Positions 5,209 to 7,291 of a stretch of DNA of 7,291 nt are shown here, in pieces. This stretch comes from Deltaproteobacteria bacterium. GTDB taxonomy: Bacteria; Desulfobacterota; Binatia; Binatales; Binataceae. The notes beneath the pieces were generated by a model. That model worked only from the letters and a program-made list of their open reading frames with translations, made no database searches and had not been told where the DNA came from. The DNA lies in assembly GCA_003161515.1 (NCBI GenBank), contig PMOH01000163.1, forward strand, positions 10,482 through 17,772. The letters are read 5' to 3'. Made by a program: the position numbers and the translations under genes. The stretch's first letter is position 1. Every line of letters begins with the position of its first letter.

Positions 5209-6822
5209 CAGGATGCCGCACATTCGCCAGCTTCTCCCAAAATCGCACGATCCCAGCTCGTGGCAAAAACAATTTTCGACGGAACGAAACTACCCTTGGT
5301 ACCGCAACAGTCTCAACACCACTACCGCTGGGATGAAGAGAACCGCGCGCGACAACGGAGCGCGGCCTTAATACTGAAAAAAGCGATTGCCGTTACGATC
5401 CTCGCCTTGCTTGCAGTTCCGCGCTCCGCTCTAGCCGCATCTCCGTCACCCAACGTGCTGCCTGCCGAGTCCAGAGGCGTCACCCAAGCGCCGCCGCCGC
5501 AGCCGATCAATTGGGACCGCGTCACCCAGGAAGCGACCGACCTGCTGTCGAAGTACATTCAGATGAACACGACCAACCCGCCCGGCAACGAGCTCGACGC
5601 GGCGCGGATGCTCAAGGAAAAATTTCTCACCGACGGCATTCCCGCGACCACCTGGGAGCCGCAGCATGGCCGCGGAATCATCGCGGCGCGCCTGCGCGGG
5701 ATCGGCAAGCATAACAAGTCGATCATCCTGCTGAGCCACATGGACGTAGTGCCGGCCAATCCCAAGGAATGGGAGGTGCCGCCGTTTTCGGGCGCCGTCA
5801 AGGACGGAAAAATCTGGGGACGCGGCGCGATCGACGACAAAGGCCCCGGCGTGATCGAGCTGATGGCGATGCTCGCGATCAAGCGCGCCGGCATCCTGCT
5901 CAATCGCGACGTGCTGTTTATCGCCACCGGCGACGAGGAGGAAGGCGGCAAGAACGGCGCGGGATGGTTCGTCGATCATGAGAGCAACGTCTTTTCCGAC
6001 GCCGGCTTTCTGCTCAATGAAGGCGGCGGGATTCGCGAGCTGTCCGACGATAAGCGCAGCGTGTACGTCGTCTCGGTCACCGAGAAAACTCCGCTGTGGC
6101 TCAAGCTCACTGCCAGCGGCCCAGCCGGGCACGCGTCCGATCCGCCGGCCGAAACCGCGGTCACGCGATTGGTCCGCGCGCTCAATAAATTGAACGACTA
6201 CAAAACTCCCATCCACGTCATTGGGCCGGTAGCTGACTACTACCACGCGATGGCCGAGCTCGATCATGGCCCGAAGCAACAGCTCGATCTCGTCGCCGCG
6301 CTCAAGGATCCCGAGTTTGAGAAGAAGTTTCTTTCCGATCCCGGCCAGAACGCGCGGGTCCGCGACACCATTACGCCCACGGTGCTGTCCGCCAGCCAGA
6401 AGACCAACGTGATCTCCGAAACCGCGTACGCCGAAGTCGATTGCCGCCTCTTGCCGGGCAGCGATCCCAAGGCGGTCGTCAACGACATCAAAAAAGTGAT
6501 CGGCGACGACACCATCAAGATCGATGTGCTCCTGAATTTTCCGCCGATCTCGTCGCCATCACGATCGCCCCTGATGACTGCGATAGATTCACTCGCGCGC
6601 GTGCATGATCAGGCGACCGTGGTGCCGTCGATGATCGTCGGCTTCACCGACAGCCATTACTTCCGCCAGAAAAAGATCGTCTCCTACGGTTTCATTCCGA
6701 TCGAAGTCCTCCCCGCCGAGGGCAAAGGCGTTCACGGCATCAACGAGCGAATCGGGGTGAAAGAACTCGCCGACGGAATTCAGCGGATGGTACAGTTGCT
6801 GAAGATTTTCGGAGGCAATTAG
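5197..6822 (+). CDS. Exported M20-family zinc metallopeptidase (carboxypeptidase/aminoacylase type)
   Basis: A dizinc hydrolase that removes or cleaves C-terminal or N-acyl amino-acid bonds. In the 541-residue frame a signal peptide lies unusually far in: KKAIAVTILALLAVPRSALA at 61-80. The mature enzyme follows with every M20 landmark: LLSHMDVVP (H181 zinc ligand, D183), GRGAIDDKG (bridging D213), TGDEEEGG (catalytic E247, ligand E248), LLNEGGG (E275), the dimerisation-domain GPAGHASDPP (H312) and the last zinc ligand in GVHGINERI (H513). The NEGG form resembles the CPS1/PM20D1 branch more than ArgE or DapE. All metal ligands are intact, so it should be active in the periplasm or outside the cell. 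The substrate is unknown. The first ~57 residues have less biased codons and no Shine-Dalgarno, so the true start may be inside (GTG 5260, TTG 5296 or a non-ATG codon near 5371-5376). A FIST gene follows after 11 bases. Confidence 0.93.
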   Translation: MTYRQDAAHSPASPKIARSQLVAKTIFDGTKLPLVPQQSQHHYRWDEENRARQRSAALILKKAIAVTILALLAVPRSALAASPSPNVLPAESRGVTQAPPPQPINWDRVTQEATDLLSKYIQMNTTNPPGNELDAARMLKEKFLTDGIPATTWEPQHGRGIIAARLRGIGKHNKSIILLSHMDVVPANPKEWEVPPFSGAVKDGKIWGRGAIDDKGPGVIELMAMLAIKRAGILLNRDVLFIATGDEEEGGKNGAGWFVDHESNVFSDAGFLLNEGGGIRELSDDKRSVYVVSVTEKTPLWLKLTASGPAGHASDPPAETAVTRLVRALNKLNDYKTPIHVIGPVADYYHAMAELDHGPKQQLDLVAALKDPEFEKKFLSDPGQNARVRDTITPTVLSASQKTNVISETAYAEVDCRLLPGSDPKAVVNDIKKVIGDDTIKIDVLLNFPPISSPSRSPLMTAIDSLARVHDQATVVPSMIVGFTDSHYFRQKKIVSYGFIPIEVLPAEGKGVHGINERIGVKELADGIQRMVQLLKIFGGN

Positions 6823-6833
6823 CAGGTGTCGCA

Positions 6834-7291
6834 ATGATTCGAGCCGGCGTCGGACATTCGACCGCACGCAATCCTCGCAGCGCCGCCAGTGAGGCGGTCG
6901 CCGCCGCGCTCGCGCAGGCGGGAATTGGCCGCGCGACGGGTGCGCTGATTTTCGCGACTCCGGCCTATGGCGCTGCGTATCCGATGATCCTGCGCACGGT
7001 GGCTTCCGAAGCTGGCACCCGCGAAGTCGCCGGATGCTCGAGCATGGGCGTCATCGCCGACGAGACCGAAATCGAAGCCGGACATGCGCTCGCAGTGCTG
7101 GTGTTCGGCGGCGACGAAGATGAAATCCGCGCCACCCGATTCTTCGTGCCTACTCTTCGAGGCCGTGCCGCCGGCGTCGCGACTGACATCGCGTCCGCGG
7201 TCCGACCGAAGCTCGGCAAATCGAACCTGCTGATTCTGTTCGCCGATACTTACAACTTCGAAGCCGAGGCAACCCTCGAAGCTCTCGGCAA
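6834..7291 (+). CDS. FIST N-domain sensory protein, N-terminal part (cut by right window edge)
   Basis: An open frame from the ATG at 6834 runs 152 codons to the window edge without a stop. AGGTG at 6824-6828, 5 bases upstream, is an acceptable ribosome site. The protein begins MIRAGVGHSTARNPRSAASEAV-type sequence (keep residues 1-20 as the typical opening), then ALIFATPAYG at 37-46, a conserved small-residue turn EVAGCSSMGVIAD at about 63-75, and ALAVLVFGG at 84-92. This is the pattern of the FIST N-terminal domain: a GxGxS start, a hydrophobic strand, 'GCSS-G' and a second strand. FIST proteins are cytoplasmic sensory/ligand-binding proteins thought to sense small molecules such as amino acids, and they usually have a second FIST_C domain, which would lie beyond the window. 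There is no signal peptide. The 11-base gap to the peptidase suggests one operon. Confidence 0.85.
   Translation, partial: MIRAGVGHSTARNPRSAASEAVAAALAQAGIGRATGALIFATPAYGAAYPMILRTVASEAGTREVAGCSSMGVIADETEIEAGHALAVLVFGGDEDEIRATRFFVPTLRGRAAGVATDIASAVRPKLGKSNLLILFADTYNFEAEATLEALG

Noticed and set aside
5333..5371. ATG AAG AGA ... TAA as a leader peptide gene before the peptidase signal sequence
   Set aside because: Only 12 codons, no ribosome site with proper spacing and no attenuator structure, so it is mentioned only as part of the start problem.
5446..6279. 277-codon minus-strand frame opposite the peptidase
   Set aside because: The plus strand holds all M20 metal-binding motifs. The antisense frame has none of any family.
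1..7291. CRISPR arrays, tRNA/rRNA genes, insertion sequences, integrases, phage genes
   Set aside because: No regularly spaced repeats, no cloverleaf or rRNA-like stretch and no transposase or integrase motif seen on either strand. Short noncoding RNAs cannot be excluded by eye.

Overview
The window is a 7.3 kb piece of moderately GC-rich DNA. It comes from a Gram-negative bacterium, because it encodes a probable outer-membrane beta-barrel protein and several exported proteins. The codon style and the intergenic repeats (GAGATCCTTCGCTGCG / GTCATTCTGAG type) are common in uncultured soil lineages such as Binatota, Acidobacteriota and former Deltaproteobacteria. The sequence alone does not fix the phylum. 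I see no phage, integrase, transposase, CRISPR or RNA gene.

Left part (1-2969), all on the minus strand: a two-helix membrane protein cut by the left edge (1-293), a probable outer-membrane beta-barrel protein (360-1136), an NAD(P)-dependent beta-hydroxyacid dehydrogenase (1246-2142) and endonuclease III, nth (2277-2969). The gaps of 66-134 bases and the hairpins between them suggest neighbours rather than one tight operon.

Middle: a divergent gene (3100-4197, plus) encodes a secreted protein of unknown function that is probably a beta-propeller. It converges on a HigBA-type toxin-antitoxin operon on the minus strand (higB 4627-4905, then higA 4287-4640). That operon is the most complete regulatory unit here. 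It has a readable promoter with a palindrome in its spacer, a near-leaderless GTG start for the toxin, and an antitoxin that probably starts at TTG behind a perfect AGGAGG rather than at the longer ATG.

Right part: a 290-base gap (4906-5196) holds a MITE-like inverted repeat and, just before the next gene, a perfect 14-bp stem made of two nearly identical palindromes. Next is an exported M20-family metallopeptidase (5197-6822) whose true start is unclear. Eleven bases downstream a FIST-domain sensory protein begins and runs off the right edge, so these two are probably co-transcribed.

Nothing here amounts to a clearly new multi-gene system. The items most worth a second look are the higBA control region, the composite palindrome before the peptidase, the peptidase start, and the peptidase-FIST pairing.
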